Notes: generated from the letters alone by a model not told the origin. Positions 27,586 through 37,037 are shown, counted from the stretch's first letter. The stretch is DNA of 64,000 bases from CAVRXT01 sp049644285 (GCA_049644285.1 JBARRP010000097.1:12895-76894), one strand, 5' to 3'. Made by a program: numbers and translations.

Positions 27586-28935
27586 TCACTTCGGTTCGCT
27601 CTCGGAAGGCTTCTTCTGAATCTTGCGGATTTCTTCGAGCCGTTGACGCAGCCGAGCTTCGAATCCCTCGTCGGTGGGGTGGTAATAGGTGCGCCCGAGG
27701 AGGCTTTCGGGCAAGCAGCTCATGTCCGTAACTTTTTCTTCCGCATCGTGGGCGTACTGGTAGCCTTTGCCGTATCCGAGGTGCCTCATCAAACCGGTAA
27801 CCGGATTTCGCAGGTGAAGCGGCACGGGTTCGGCGATTGTGTTCTGCAGGTCCTCGCGAGCAGCGCGATAGGCTGTGTCGAGCGCGTTCGATTTCGGAGC
27901 TAGGGCCAGATACACCGCTGCTTCGGCGAGTGCGAGTTTGCCCTCTGGCGGCCCGATGAAATCGAAGCCTTGCATCGCGGCCATGGCCAGTCTCAAAGCA
28001 TCCGGATCGGCCAGCCCGATATCCTCGCTGGCCATGCGCACCAAACGCCGGGCCACGTAAAGGGGATCTTCGCCCGATTCGAGCATTCGCACGAGCCAAT
28101 AGAGTGCTGCATCAGCATCGGAATTGCGCACCGACTTGTGCAGCGCGGAGATGAGATTGTAATGTTCTTCGCCGGCTTTGTCGTAGGGCAGCAGCTTGCG
28201 CTGCAACACTTCCTCGAGCAGCGCGGTTGTGGGGATCTTCCGGCCGCCAGAATCGGGCGTGATGCTGTGAGCGAGCGTCTCGAGAACGTTATAGGCGGCG
28301 CGGGCATCGCCGTTTGCGTACGTGGCGATGCGCTCGAGCAATTCGTCTCCGACTTCGATTGTCTCCTTGCCCAGGCCGCGCTCGGGATCCGTCACCGCCC
28401 GCCGCAGAAGGCCTTCAATCTGCTCGGCGGTCAGCGCGTGGAGGACGTACACCTTCAGCCGCGATAGCAGCGGGGAAATCACTTCGAACGATGGATTTTC
28501 TGTGGTCGCGCCAATCAACGTGATGTTGCCTGCTTCGACGTGCGGGAGAAATGCGTCCTGCTGCGCCTTGTTGAAGCGATGCATTTCATCCACGAACACA
28601 ATCGTGCGCCGCCCGTAGGCTCGAGCCCTTTCCGCAGCAGACATCACCTGCTTGATTTCCTTGATTCCTGAAAGCACGGCACTGAACGGAATGAACTCGG
28701 AGCGCGTTTTGTGGGCGATGATGCGCGCAAGGGTGGTCTTGCCGCAGCCCGGCGGGCCCCAGAAGAGCATCGAGGTCAAGTCGTCGCGTTCGATCTGCAC
28801 GCGCAGCGGTTTGCCTGGGCCAAGCAGTTCTTCCTGCCCGACGAATTCGTCGACCGTGTGCGGCCGCATACGGTCGGCAAGAGGCCGCGGTCCCGCCTGA
28901 TCCTCTTTCGGTTCGATGGCGCGAAACAGACCCAT
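27586..28935 (-). CDS. rarA: replication-associated recombination protein A, AAA+ ATPase
   Basis: AAA+ ATPase (MgsA/Mgs1/WRNIP1 family) acting at stalled replication forks. In 449 residues: Walker A GPPGCGKTT (residues 60-68), Walker B IVFVDEMHRF, sensor segment LIGATTENPSFEV, arginine-finger region and the C-terminal tetramerisation domain with GYGKGYQYAHD and YYHPTDEGFE. The length is normal. Its start is 2 nt after the stop of the methyltransferase gene upstream, so the two are probably cotranscribed. Confidence 0.95.
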   Translation of the reverse strand: MGLFRAIEPKEDQAGPRPLADRMRPHTVDEFVGQEELLGPGKPLRVQIERDDLTSMLFWGPPGCGKTTLARIIAHKTRSEFIPFSAVLSGIKEIKQVMSAAERARAYGRRTIVFVDEMHRFNKAQQDAFLPHVEAGNITLIGATTENPSFEVISPLLSRLKVYVLHALTAEQIEGLLRRAVTDPERGLGKETIEVGDELLERIATYANGDARAAYNVLETLAHSITPDSGGRKIPTTALLEEVLQRKLLPYDKAGEEHYNLISALHKSVRNSDADAALYWLVRMLESGEDPLYVARRLVRMASEDIGLADPDALRLAMAAMQGFDFIGPPEGKLALAEAAVYLALAPKSNALDTAYRAAREDLQNTIAEPVPLHLRNPVTGLMRHLGYGKGYQYAHDAEEKVTDMSCLPESLLGRTYYHPTDEGFEARLRQRLEEIRKIQKKPSESEPK

Positions 28936-28937
28936 GT

Positions 28938-29834
28938 TTAACTCCTGGCCCCGCGCTGCCGCGCGACCTCATAGAGGAGCACGGAAGCTGCGACCGCGGC
29001 GTTCAGTGAGTCCACCCTGCCCACCAAAGGGATGAGAATAGAGGCATCCGCCGAGCGCTCAATCTCCGCCGGCAGCCCCGCTCCTTCGTTGCCAACCACA
29101 ATCGCGAGCGCATCTCGCAGATCGAGATCGCCGGGCGCATGGCCAGGCCTCTCAGGGGTGCCGCGTGTGGAAGCAGCAAAAACCTTAAGTCCTGAGACGC
29201 GCAACTGAGCCAGCGCAACGGGCGCGACGAGTCCGCTCAAGATCGGCAGCCGCATGGCGGACCCCGCAGACGCCCGCAAGACTTTGGGCGCCCACGGATA
29301 GGCGGTGCCGCGCGTCGCGATCGCTCCGGTTGCCCCAAATGCTTCAGCAGACCGAAGGATTGTGCCGACGTTTCCAGGATCCTGTACCCCGGCCAGCATG
29401 ACAACCAGCGGAACATCGCCTCGCAGCAAGTCGTCGAAACACCAACCGCGCGATTTGGCGAGAGCGGCAATGCCTTGCGGGCTCTCAGTTGCTGAAATCC
29501 CCGCGAACAGTTTCTCGGTTGTGCGCAGAATCTGGGGCAGGGAAGCGGGATCGGCCGTGCGCCGCCCGAAATTCTCTGCGAGCTTCTTGAGGTGACTCTC
29601 GCCCGCAGGGCTGACAAGAATCGCTTCCATTTCCATTCCTGATCGCAAAGCCTCTTCGACCAGGTGCGGACCTTCGAGCCCGATCAGCTCTTCCTTAGCC
29701 GGGCCAGGTCCATCAAGCGCCGCCCGGAACGTCTTCAACCATCGATTCCCACGGCTGGTGATGACCTCGCGCCGTTCAGCGGTCCCCCTGCCAAAGGGTC
29801 GGTTTCGACGGAAGGGAATTGACCGGGTTTCCAT
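28938..29834 (-). CDS. SpoU/TrmH-family RNA 2'-O-methyltransferase
   Basis: SAM-dependent ribose methyltransferase with the SPOUT trefoil knot. It is 298 residues from ATG 29834; a longer frame to 30008 adds a non-conserved stretch. The N-terminal domain (LEGPHLVEEALRSG) is the substrate-binding half. Knot motifs follow: VQDPGNVGTILRSAEAFG, IVVGNEGAGLPAEI and VDSLNAAVAASVLLYE. The target, rRNA or tRNA, cannot be read from sequence. It is divergent from the Sua5 gene and upstream of rarA. Confidence 0.9.
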   Translation of the reverse strand: METRSIPFRRNRPFGRGTAERREVITSRGNRWLKTFRAALDGPGPAKEELIGLEGPHLVEEALRSGMEMEAILVSPAGESHLKKLAENFGRRTADPASLPQILRTTEKLFAGISATESPQGIAALAKSRGWCFDDLLRGDVPLVVMLAGVQDPGNVGTILRSAEAFGATGAIATRGTAYPWAPKVLRASAGSAMRLPILSGLVAPVALAQLRVSGLKVFAASTRGTPERPGHAPGDLDLRDALAIVVGNEGAGLPAEIERSADASILIPLVGRVDSLNAAVAASVLLYEVARQRGARS

Positions 29835-29980
29835 ACTTCGGAGCCTAGCAAACGCCTTTGCAGCCGTAAAGCTGCAGGCGTAGAGAGAGCGAAAATACAG
29901 TGCGCATTCATCTTGCGCCACCGTAAAGGCTATGGTAGCTTCCCGCAGAATCATGGCGCAACCCGCCGCGAGCAAACACT

Positions 29981-30619
29981 TTGCCCGTCGAAGTCCTGAA
30001 AATCTCACCGGAAGCGCCCGAGAAGTACGGTGTTCGGTACGCCGCGGGGTTCGTCCAGCGTGGGCAGGTTGTAGGAGTGCCTACCGATACCTTCTACGCC
30101 CTATCGGCCGATCCATTTAATCTGGCGGCCATAGAGGAGGTCTACGCTCTAAAGGGTCGCCCAGAGACGAAAGCCTTGCCAATCCTGGTGGATTCCATCG
30201 AGATGGCTGTCACCCTGACTCGTGACCTCCCCGACAATTTTCTTGTCCTGGCGCACGAATTCTGGCCCGGAGCGCTCACCCTGGTCGTCGATGCCACCCA
30301 CCGCCTTCCTTTGAAGGTTACTGGAAACAGCGGGCGGGTGGCGCTGCGGTGGCCCAATTCCCGCATCGTCAGTGCCCTGATCGGAGCGGTCGGCGGACCA
30401 ATTACCGGCACCAGCGCCAATCTTTCCGGATTTCCTTCCTGCACTAATGCGGTACAAATCGTCAAACAGTTAGGCGACCGCTTGCCGCTGGTGCTCGACT
30501 CCGGAGATACCGGCGCAATTCTGGCTTCCACGATCGTGGCCGTGCGGGGTGACGACTGGTCGGTGGTCCGCGAAGGCGCGGTCTCCGAGGAAGAGATCCA
30601 CAAAGCCCTCGCCTCTTAG
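29981..30619 (+). CDS. tsaC: Sua5/YciO/YrdC-family protein, probable threonylcarbamoyl-AMP synthase
   Basis: Expected to make threonylcarbamoyl-AMP for the t6A modification of tRNAs reading ANN codons. In 212 residues: VGVPTDTFYALSADPFN, the KGRPETKALPILV loop and GPITGTSANLSG, all hallmarks of the YrdC fold. The length is that of the single-domain form, without the Sua5 C-terminal extension. The start is uncertain: TTG 29981 has no clear ribosome site and no ATG lies between it and the conserved domain. A YciO-type function is the main alternative. It converges with the binding-protein gene, 1 nt apart. Confidence 0.82.
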   Translation: MPVEVLKISPEAPEKYGVRYAAGFVQRGQVVGVPTDTFYALSADPFNLAAIEEVYALKGRPETKALPILVDSIEMAVTLTRDLPDNFLVLAHEFWPGALTLVVDATHRLPLKVTGNSGRVALRWPNSRIVSALIGAVGGPITGTSANLSGFPSCTNAVQIVKQLGDRLPLVLDSGDTGAILASTIVAVRGDDWSVVREGAVSEEEIHKALAS

Positions 30620-30620
30620 T

Positions 30621-32162
30621 TCACTCGACGGTGATCCTCTCCAGGAAATCGTAGTCGCCGGTCGGCGATAGCTCGACATTCGCTACGCGTTGGCGATGCA
30701 CGCAGATATTGTCCATATACCAGAGGTTGATATACGGCGCGTCCTCCGCGACGATCTTCTGTACCGCGGAGAAAATCTCCCTCCGCTTTTCCCGGTGCGG
30801 CTCGGCGCCCGCCCGGTCGAGCAGGGAATCGAGATCGGGATTCCGATAGTGCCCGCGGTTCGCGCCATTCGGAGGAAATTTTCGCGAGCTGAAAACGTAC
30901 TCGAAGATTTGCGGATCATTGTTTCCGCCGACCCAGCGCTGCGTGTAAAGCTGGAAGCTCCCTCGCGTAATGTCGGAATAAAACGTGGCGAATTCGAGCG
31001 GTCGAAGCTCGAGCGCCACGCCGACGCGTCTCCACTGATCTTGCAGCGCCGCGCTAAGAAGGCGCGTAGACTCTTCCGTCGACGTCTTTAACGTCAGGTG
31101 CAACCGGATGCCGTCCACGCGCCGCGGGAACCCCGCCCCATCGAGCAGCTTCTCCGCCCGGCTTGGATCGTAGTCGTATTGCCTGACGTTTGGCTCGTAA
31201 GCCCAATGGTTAGGCGGGAGCAGGCTTGCCGCCGGCCGAGCCTGTCCCCGCAACAAATAACGAATCAACGTGGCACGGTCGGTGGCGTAGGCCAGCGCCT
31301 GGCGGACTTCTTTGTGCCTCAGAACCGAGTCATCAAAATTGAAGGCGACGTAAGCCAGCGTGGTGCCGGGCTCTTGCGTGATCGCAATCCCGGAGTACCG
31401 CTCGAGCGCCACGGTCATGTCCGGGGTGAGGCTGTTGAATGCCAGGTCGGCACTCCCCTTGCGCAGCTCGAGGGCGCGCACCGTCCCATCGGGGACAATC
31501 CGCAAACGCAACCGATTGATCCGCGGCCGCCCGCCGAAGTAGTCAGGGTTTGCCTCAAGCGTGACTTCTTCATCGGCCGTCATTTCCACGAATCGGAACG
31601 GCCCGGTGCCGTTTGGATGCTGCGCGATTTCGAAACCGGCGCTTTTTGGGACGATCCCGATACCCGGCCGTGTCAGGTTCCACAGGAACGACGCGTCGGG
31701 CTCGCGCAGATGGAATAGAACCGTAGACTCATCCGGCGCGCTAACGGATTCCACCGTGCGAAACGCGCCTCTCTTCGGAGTCTTCACCGCACCGGACAGA
31801 ATCGAGTCGAAGGTGTATTTCACATCCGCCGAGCTGAGCACCTCGCCCGTGTGGAATCTCACGCCGCGTCGTAGATGGAAAACGTATGTCTTCGAATCCC
31901 ACATCTCCCACCGCTCGGCCAGATCGGGCGCCGGATTCATCTGCGCGTCATGACTCAGAAGGCTGCTGTAGAGCAGCCCGTGAATGCGCTCCGAATACGC
32001 GTCCGTGCCGATGCGTGGATCGAGATTCGCAGGAGAAGCTTCAATCAGGAAATCCACCGCGCCAGCATCGGCAGTGGTGTTTGTGGCGCAGCCGGAGAAG
32101 CCGAGCGAAATGAACGCGGCCAAAGAGAGAAACGCGGAACGAAGACTATCGAGGTGGCGCAT
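30621..32162 (-). CDS. peptide-type ABC transporter substrate-binding lipoprotein (orphan)
   Basis: Extracytoplasmic solute-binding protein of family 5 (oligopeptide/nickel type), 513 residues. The signal peptide ends in a lipobox, LGFSGC, giving a lipid-modified Cys25. Visible family features: the DPRIGTDAYSE opening, YVFHLRRGVRFHTGE, HPNGTGPFRF and a C-terminal YINLWYMDNI. No permease or ATPase genes are next to it. Its start overlaps the anmK stop by 17 nt in a mutS-anmK-binding protein run, which hints at cell-wall peptide or muropeptide uptake, an inference only. Confidence 0.87.
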   Translation of the reverse strand: MRHLDSLRSAFLSLAAFISLGFSGCATNTTADAGAVDFLIEASPANLDPRIGTDAYSERIHGLLYSSLLSHDAQMNPAPDLAERWEMWDSKTYVFHLRRGVRFHTGEVLSSADVKYTFDSILSGAVKTPKRGAFRTVESVSAPDESTVLFHLREPDASFLWNLTRPGIGIVPKSAGFEIAQHPNGTGPFRFVEMTADEEVTLEANPDYFGGRPRINRLRLRIVPDGTVRALELRKGSADLAFNSLTPDMTVALERYSGIAITQEPGTTLAYVAFNFDDSVLRHKEVRQALAYATDRATLIRYLLRGQARPAASLLPPNHWAYEPNVRQYDYDPSRAEKLLDGAGFPRRVDGIRLHLTLKTSTEESTRLLSAALQDQWRRVGVALELRPLEFATFYSDITRGSFQLYTQRWVGGNNDPQIFEYVFSSRKFPPNGANRGHYRNPDLDSLLDRAGAEPHREKRREIFSAVQKIVAEDAPYINLWYMDNICVHRQRVANVELSPTGDYDFLERITVE

Positions 32163-33333
32163 GGCTGAGTTTCCCTAGGATGGCGGGATGCTTCGCCCCG
32201 GTCGCGGACGGCAAGTTATTCGGCCTGCTGTGAAAGGTCTCGTAGGCCAGGATTGCGAAGGCAAACGCCTCTTTGGCGTCCCCGGAAATTCCGAAGTGTG
32301 ACGACGGCAAGATTTCCACGCCGGGCAGGAGGGCGGCAAGCTCCGCCATGAGCAATGGGTTCTGCGCTCCGCCCCCGGAGACGATCAAGTCGTGAATTTT
32401 CGCCTTCGGTAGGATGAACTTGCGGAACGCGCCGGCAATCGAAACGGCAGTAAAAATGGTGGCCGTTCTCACAAGGTCTTCTGAACGAAAACGCCGCTTC
32501 CGCGCCCATTCGATCCATCTTTCCACGTATTCGCCCCCGAACTGCTCACGCCCCGCGGTCTTGGGTGGCGACAATCGAAAGTAGGGATGCGCGAGTGACT
32601 TTGCCAGCAATGCATGAATCGTTTTTCCGCTCAACGCAATCTGGGAATTCCGGTCACACTCCAGACGGCCGTGGCTGAAGTGCCGGACCAAGCCGTCGAT
32701 GATCATGTTGCCGGGCCCGGTGTCGAATGCCCACACATCTTCAGCTCGCGCGCCGGCCGGTATCGCCGTGACATTCGCGATGCCCCCGATATTGAGGGCG
32801 ACCCGCCCCCGGGCGGAATCTCGAAAGAGCAGGTAATCAACGAAGGGCACGAGCGGGGCGCCTTGTCCATTTGCGGCAATATCCGCAGGCCGAAAATCGG
32901 CGATCGTCGTGACTCCGGTGCGCTCGACAATCACTGCCGGCTCGCCGATTTGCAGTGTCGAGGCCGTGCGTCCGGCATCAAGAGCTCGCGCGGGCTGGCC
33001 TTGATGGAAGATGGTCTGCCCGTGCGACCCGATCAAATCGATTTTATCAGGCGATATTCCGAATCGCTTGCAAGCGGCAAGCGTGGCGCGGGCAAATTGC
33101 TCGCCAACCGCGAAATCCAATTGACTGATTTCCGCCGCGGTAGTCGCGCCCCCGTTGGAAACGCGCAGCACGGCTTTGTGGATGGCCTCCGGATAAGCAA
33201 CCGCGTGAAATCCTTCGAGCTCGGCAGAGATCTTCGGCGGCTGACCCGAAATCTTCACCAGCGCCACATCAATGCCATCGGCCGAGGTTCCGGACATCAA
33301 TCCAAGAACGCGCATCGGGCGGGCAGGACTCAC
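32146..33333 (-). CDS. anmK: anhydro-N-acetylmuramic acid kinase
   Basis: Cleaves and phosphorylates 1,6-anhydro-N-acetylmuramic acid to MurNAc 6-phosphate in peptidoglycan recycling. In 395 residues: LGLMSGTSADGIDVALV at the N-terminus, the substrate/Asp region GSHGQTIFH, NIGGIANVT, FDTGPGNMIID and the ATP-site VSGGGAQNPLLM. The length fits. It overlaps mutS by 4 nt upstream and the binding-protein gene downstream. Confidence 0.94.
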   Translation of the reverse strand: MSPARPMRVLGLMSGTSADGIDVALVKISGQPPKISAELEGFHAVAYPEAIHKAVLRVSNGGATTAAEISQLDFAVGEQFARATLAACKRFGISPDKIDLIGSHGQTIFHQGQPARALDAGRTASTLQIGEPAVIVERTGVTTIADFRPADIAANGQGAPLVPFVDYLLFRDSARGRVALNIGGIANVTAIPAGARAEDVWAFDTGPGNMIIDGLVRHFSHGRLECDRNSQIALSGKTIHALLAKSLAHPYFRLSPPKTAGREQFGGEYVERWIEWARKRRFRSEDLVRTATIFTAVSIAGAFRKFILPKAKIHDLIVSGGGAQNPLLMAELAALLPGVEILPSSHFGISGDAKEAFAFAILAYETFHSRPNNLPSATGAKHPAILGKLSHAPPR

Positions 33334-36032
33334 GAGAGCTGCTTCTTGAGCGCTGCGAGCAGATTCAGCGCTTCGAGAGGCTTCATGTTGTCGAGATCGG
33401 TTTGGCGCAGCGCGTCCAGAATGGCTTGGTCGATAGGCGTGAAGATGGCCGTTTGCGCGGGGGGTGCGGCCCCAGGCGAAAGCTCCTCGCTCAATTCATG
33501 CTCGGTTTCCTCGTGGCGCGCGAGGATTTCGCGGGCGCGTGCGATGACTGCAGCCGGCAGCCCCGCGAGCCGCGCAACTTCAACGCCGTAGCTCTTATCG
33601 GCGCTCCCCGGTTCGACGCGGCGGAGGAAGACAATATCGTTCGCCGTCTCACGCACGGTTACATGGACGTTCTTTACCCCTGGGAGAAGCTGCTCGAGTT
33701 CCGTCAGCTCATGATAGTGAGTGGCGAACAGCGTCCGCGGGCGTTCGCCGGATTGAAGCGCTTCGACAACCGCCCAAGCGATCGATAGACCATCGAAAGT
33801 CGCCGTGCCGCGTCCTACCTCGTCCAGGAGAATCAAGCTCGCGCGGGTCGCCGTGTTCAGGATGGAAGCGACTTCGCTCATCTCCACAAGAAATGTCGAC
33901 CGGCCGCGCGCCAGATTATCCGAGGCCCCAATCCGCGTGAAAATTCGGTCGATCAATGGCAGGCGGGCCTGAGCGGCGGGAACGAACGACCCCATCTGCG
34001 CCATCAGCACGATCAGCGCGCTCTGCCGCAAATACGTGGACTTGCCGCCCATGTTCGGTCCCGTGATCAGCAGAAGGAACTGGGTGTTGTCGTCGAGGTA
34101 CAGGTCATTCGGAACGAAGCGCTCGCCGCGTCTCTCGAGTAAAGTCTCGATTACCGGATGGCGTCCGCCGGCAATCAGCAGCTCGCCGCGCGATCCTTGC
34201 TTGGCGCAGGCCTTCTCCGTGAATTCCGGACGAATGTAATTCCGTGCGGCAGCCAGACGCGCGAAATTCACCAGCACGTCGAGCTGGGCGATTGCCGCGG
34301 CTGTTCGGCGGAGCCGGCCTGCCTGCTGAGCCACTGCCTCCCGCAGCTCGGAATAAAGCCGCCGTTCAATGGAGAGAATGCGCTCGTCGGCGGCCAGCAC
34401 CTTGCGCTCGTATTCCTTTAGCTCGGGTGAAGTAAAGCGCTCGGCTCCGACAAGCGTTTGTTTTCGCTCGAAATCCGCCGGAGCAAGATGGAGGTTGGGC
34501 TTCGAAATTTCGATGTAATAGCCGAAAACCTGATTGAACCGGATTTTGAGCGAACCGATTCCCGTGCGCTTCCGCTCGCGCTCTTCCATTGCCGCAATGA
34601 TCTGCTTGCCCTTCTTGCTGAGGTCGCGCAGCTCATCGAGTTCCGGGTCGTACCCAGGACGGATAGTGCCCGGTTCCGTCGATTGCGCCGGAGGGTCGTC
34701 AGCAATAGCCTTCTCGATTTTTTCGCGGACGTCGGCCAGCTCGTCCAGCGTCGCGTGAAGTTCGGTCAGCCGCCGGCATCTTCCTGTGCCATTGGGCGCC
34801 AGAAAAGCCCGAATCAGCGGAATTCGTCCGAGTGACTGACGCAGCGCCAGCAGGTCGCGGGGCGTGGCGACTCCCAGCGTCACCCGGCTCGTAAGACGCT
34901 CCAGGTCTAAGATTCCCAGTAAGTCTTTCCGGATTTCCTCGCGCTCGACGGTTCGGGATTTCAGTTCGGTAACTGCGTCAAGTCGCGCCTCGATCTCCTC
35001 GAGTGAAATCTCCGGACGAAGTATCCAGTGGCGCAGGAGCCGCGCGCCCATTCCGGTGGCTGTATCGTCAAGGGCTGCTAGAAGCGTCGCCGAGGCATCA
35101 TCACCTGCCGCCGACTCGACGAGTTCGAGGTTCCGCACCGTGACGTGATCGAGAACGAGCGAATCCAGGTGCTCGTAATATTGAATCCGATCCAGGTGCT
35201 CGAGTCCAGTGCCGGATTGCCGCATCCCCGGCAGTTCGGCCACGCTGCCGGACCCTTGCGCCGAAATGGCAGAAGTCTCTCTCAAGTAGTGCACGATTGC
35301 GCCGCAAGCCGCAATCACTTGAGCGTGACCCGCAAGTCCGTAGCCCTCGAGCGCAACAACGCGGAACTGTTCTTCCAGCAAGCGCGTGGCGAGGTCTTCG
35401 TGGAAAATCCATTCATCCAGTCGGGTCTCAACCGAGCCGAGACCGTTCGTTTCCGCGGGCGTTGATTGCGGAAACAGCGTCACTGGCCGGGGGAGAAGAA
35501 TCTCCCGCGGGCGCAGGATCTCGAGCTCATCGCGCAAGTGTGTTTCCGCCCGCTCGCCTGCGAATTCAGTGGCGCGAAACTCTCCCGTCGAAAGGTCCAC
35601 ATAGGCCAGACCGATTGGCTGCCCGGAAGGATGCCGCGCCACAGCGGCAAGAAAGTTGTTCTCTTTGGGCTCGAGCGCGTTGAGGCCGGTGGCGGTCCCT
35701 GGGGTGATGACGCGCACAACTTCGCGCTTCACGAGCTTCTTGCCCGGGCCCGGCTGTTCCATTTGTTCGCAGATGGCCACCTTATAGCCGCTACGGATCA
35801 GTTTGGCGATGTAGCTCTCCGCAGCATGGTAGGGGACGCCGCACATGGGCACCGGCCGGCCCTTCTCCCGGTTGCGGGAAGTGAGCGTGATTTGCAGTTC
35901 ACGCGAAGCCGCGATCGCATCTTCGTAGAAAAGTTCGTAGAAGTCACCGAGGCGGAAGAGCACCAGCGTCTGCGGGTGCTGTTTCTTGATCGCGTGGTAC
36001 TGCTGCATCAGCGGTGTTGCCGGCTCTGTCAT
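33330..36032 (-). CDS. mutS: DNA mismatch repair protein MutS
   Basis: Recognises mismatches and loops as a dimer and recruits MutL. It is 900 residues. The mismatch-reading Phe-X-Glu is in GDFYELFYEDA near residue 30-40; the connector, lever and clamp domains follow; the ATPase domain has Walker A GPNMGGKSTYLRQ and the signature segment LVEMSEVASIL with DEVGRGT. The C-terminus ends shortly after the helix-turn-helix (MKPLEALNLLAALKKQLS), the normal end of MutS1. The first gene of the mutS-anmK-binding protein run. Confidence 0.96.
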   Translation of the reverse strand: MTEPATPLMQQYHAIKKQHPQTLVLFRLGDFYELFYEDAIAASRELQITLTSRNREKGRPVPMCGVPYHAAESYIAKLIRSGYKVAICEQMEQPGPGKKLVKREVVRVITPGTATGLNALEPKENNFLAAVARHPSGQPIGLAYVDLSTGEFRATEFAGERAETHLRDELEILRPREILLPRPVTLFPQSTPAETNGLGSVETRLDEWIFHEDLATRLLEEQFRVVALEGYGLAGHAQVIAACGAIVHYLRETSAISAQGSGSVAELPGMRQSGTGLEHLDRIQYYEHLDSLVLDHVTVRNLELVESAAGDDASATLLAALDDTATGMGARLLRHWILRPEISLEEIEARLDAVTELKSRTVEREEIRKDLLGILDLERLTSRVTLGVATPRDLLALRQSLGRIPLIRAFLAPNGTGRCRRLTELHATLDELADVREKIEKAIADDPPAQSTEPGTIRPGYDPELDELRDLSKKGKQIIAAMEERERKRTGIGSLKIRFNQVFGYYIEISKPNLHLAPADFERKQTLVGAERFTSPELKEYERKVLAADERILSIERRLYSELREAVAQQAGRLRRTAAAIAQLDVLVNFARLAAARNYIRPEFTEKACAKQGSRGELLIAGGRHPVIETLLERRGERFVPNDLYLDDNTQFLLLITGPNMGGKSTYLRQSALIVLMAQMGSFVPAAQARLPLIDRIFTRIGASDNLARGRSTFLVEMSEVASILNTATRASLILLDEVGRGTATFDGLSIAWAVVEALQSGERPRTLFATHYHELTELEQLLPGVKNVHVTVRETANDIVFLRRVEPGSADKSYGVEVARLAGLPAAVIARAREILARHEETEHELSEELSPGAAPPAQTAIFTPIDQAILDALRQTDLDNMKPLEALNLLAALKKQLS

Positions 36033-36120
36033 GAAGGCGGACCGTGCCCCGGAAGGATTCGATTATGGAGGCGCTCGCGGACTTTGGCAACAACCGCCGC
36101 AGGGAACCCCGCGTCAGCCC

Positions 36121-36209
36121 CGACTGCGCCAGCGCAGGAGGTGAGCTCCCCGCAGTCGTCTGTAGCTCAGGTCCCACCCCGGCGGCGTGGGCGGGGTTGA
36201 CCTAAGGGT
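36121..36209 (+). repeat. hairpin cluster including TGTAGCTC repeat copy 6
   Basis: CGACTGCG (36121-36128) pairs with CGCAGTCG (36151-36158) around a 22-nt loop. Directly after it, TGTAGCTCAGGTCCCACCCC begins at 36161, the same opening as the minus-strand copy at 8362-8409. It closes imperfectly with GGGGTTGACCTAAG. It lies in the 290-nt gap between the divergent mutS and CYTH genes; the rest of that gap shows no further gene. Confidence 0.6.
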
Positions 36210-36322
36210 CTTTGCTTGGGGATTAGGCTATAGCCGTTCGACTGGACAACATCCCGAGCCGCGTCTTTTTATGCCCTCCGTGATTTCCGTGTTAAGGTTT
36301 GTTCCGATTCAGTTCGTCGAAC

Positions 36323-36976
36323 ATGGCGCATCCTTCCAACCGCGAAATTGAAGTGAAACTCCGGGTGAGTGATGTCAGCCGCTTGCGGCGTCTCCTGCGG
36401 CGGCTCGGTGCCGTCTCCAGCGGCCGGATCTTTGAATCGAACACGCTCTACGATGATGCTCAAAATCACCTTCGCAAGTCGGGGCGCCTCCTTCGTCTTC
36501 GCGTCGAGATTCCGGCCCGAACACTGAAACCGCCAGCCCGAACCAGGGACGGGCGACTTCCTCCCGTTCGGCACGCCCTCCTGACATACAAAGCCCCAGT
36601 CCCACGCAAAGGGATAGCCCCTGGGCAGCTGCGGTACAAGGTTAGGGAGGAAGTTGAGGTCCAGGTCGGCGACCCAAGCCGGCTGGAGATGATTCTCGGC
36701 GGTCTGGGATTGCGGCCGGGGTTCCGGTATGAAAAGTTCAGGACCACATACCGCCTCCCCGGTTTGAAGAACCTCGTCGTGGTTCTCGATGAAACACCCA
36801 TCGGGCCTTTTCTAGAACTCGAGGGGCCCAAATCCGCCATCGACCAGGCCGCTCGCCGGGTTGGTTATGCGCTCAGGGATTACAATCCGATGACATATTG
36901 GAGTCTTTATCACGACGAATGCCGCCGTCGAGGCGTTCGCCCTCGGAACATGGTCTTTACGCGACGAAAAAACTAG
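36323..36976 (+). CDS. CYTH-domain (triphosphate tunnel) protein
   Basis: A 217-residue protein of the CYTH superfamily, whose members are thiamine triphosphatases, tripolyphosphatases or class IV adenylate cyclases and need Mg2+ or Mn2+. The defining ExExK motif is in REIEVKLRV (residues 7-15). Further charged strands follow: GRLLRLRVE, LLTYKAP, RYKVREEVEVQV, VVLDETPIGPFLELEG. The exact substrate is unknown; the GPFLELEG end favours the bacterial CyaB/ThTPase-like group. A frame 24 nt longer exists, but ATG 36323 is directly before the conserved domain. It ends about 60 nt before the presumed transcript start of the cation-transport leader. Confidence 0.85.
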   Translation: MAHPSNREIEVKLRVSDVSRLRRLLRRLGAVSSGRIFESNTLYDDAQNHLRKSGRLLRLRVEIPARTLKPPARTRDGRLPPVRHALLTYKAPVPRKGIAPGQLRYKVREEVEVQVGDPSRLEMILGGLGLRPGFRYEKFRTTYRLPGLKNLVVVLDETPIGPFLELEGPKSAIDQAARRVGYALRDYNPMTYWSLYHDECRRRGVRPRNMVFTRRKN

Positions 36977-37003
36977 AAAATTGTGCTTTCCTTCAGTCTT
37001 TCC

Positions 37004-37031
37004 TTGACAAAGATCGCGTCTCACCTTAACT
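37004..37031 (+). promoter_or_regulatory. promoter for the leader RNA and cation-transport operon
   Basis: A perfect -35 box TTGACA (37004-37009) is followed after 16 nt by TTAACT (37026-37031), a weaker -10 box; TAACTA one base on is an alternative. A transcript would start near 37038 and run through the structured leader to the terminator at 37226-37267. The strong -35 directly before the folded region supports the reading. Confidence 0.55.
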
Positions 37032-37037
37032 AGAGAA

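Noticed and set aside
27569..28099. N-terminal extension of the propeller protein gene
   Set aside because: The extra 177 codons lie out of frame inside rarA and are Arg-rich; the signal peptide begins at ATG 27568.
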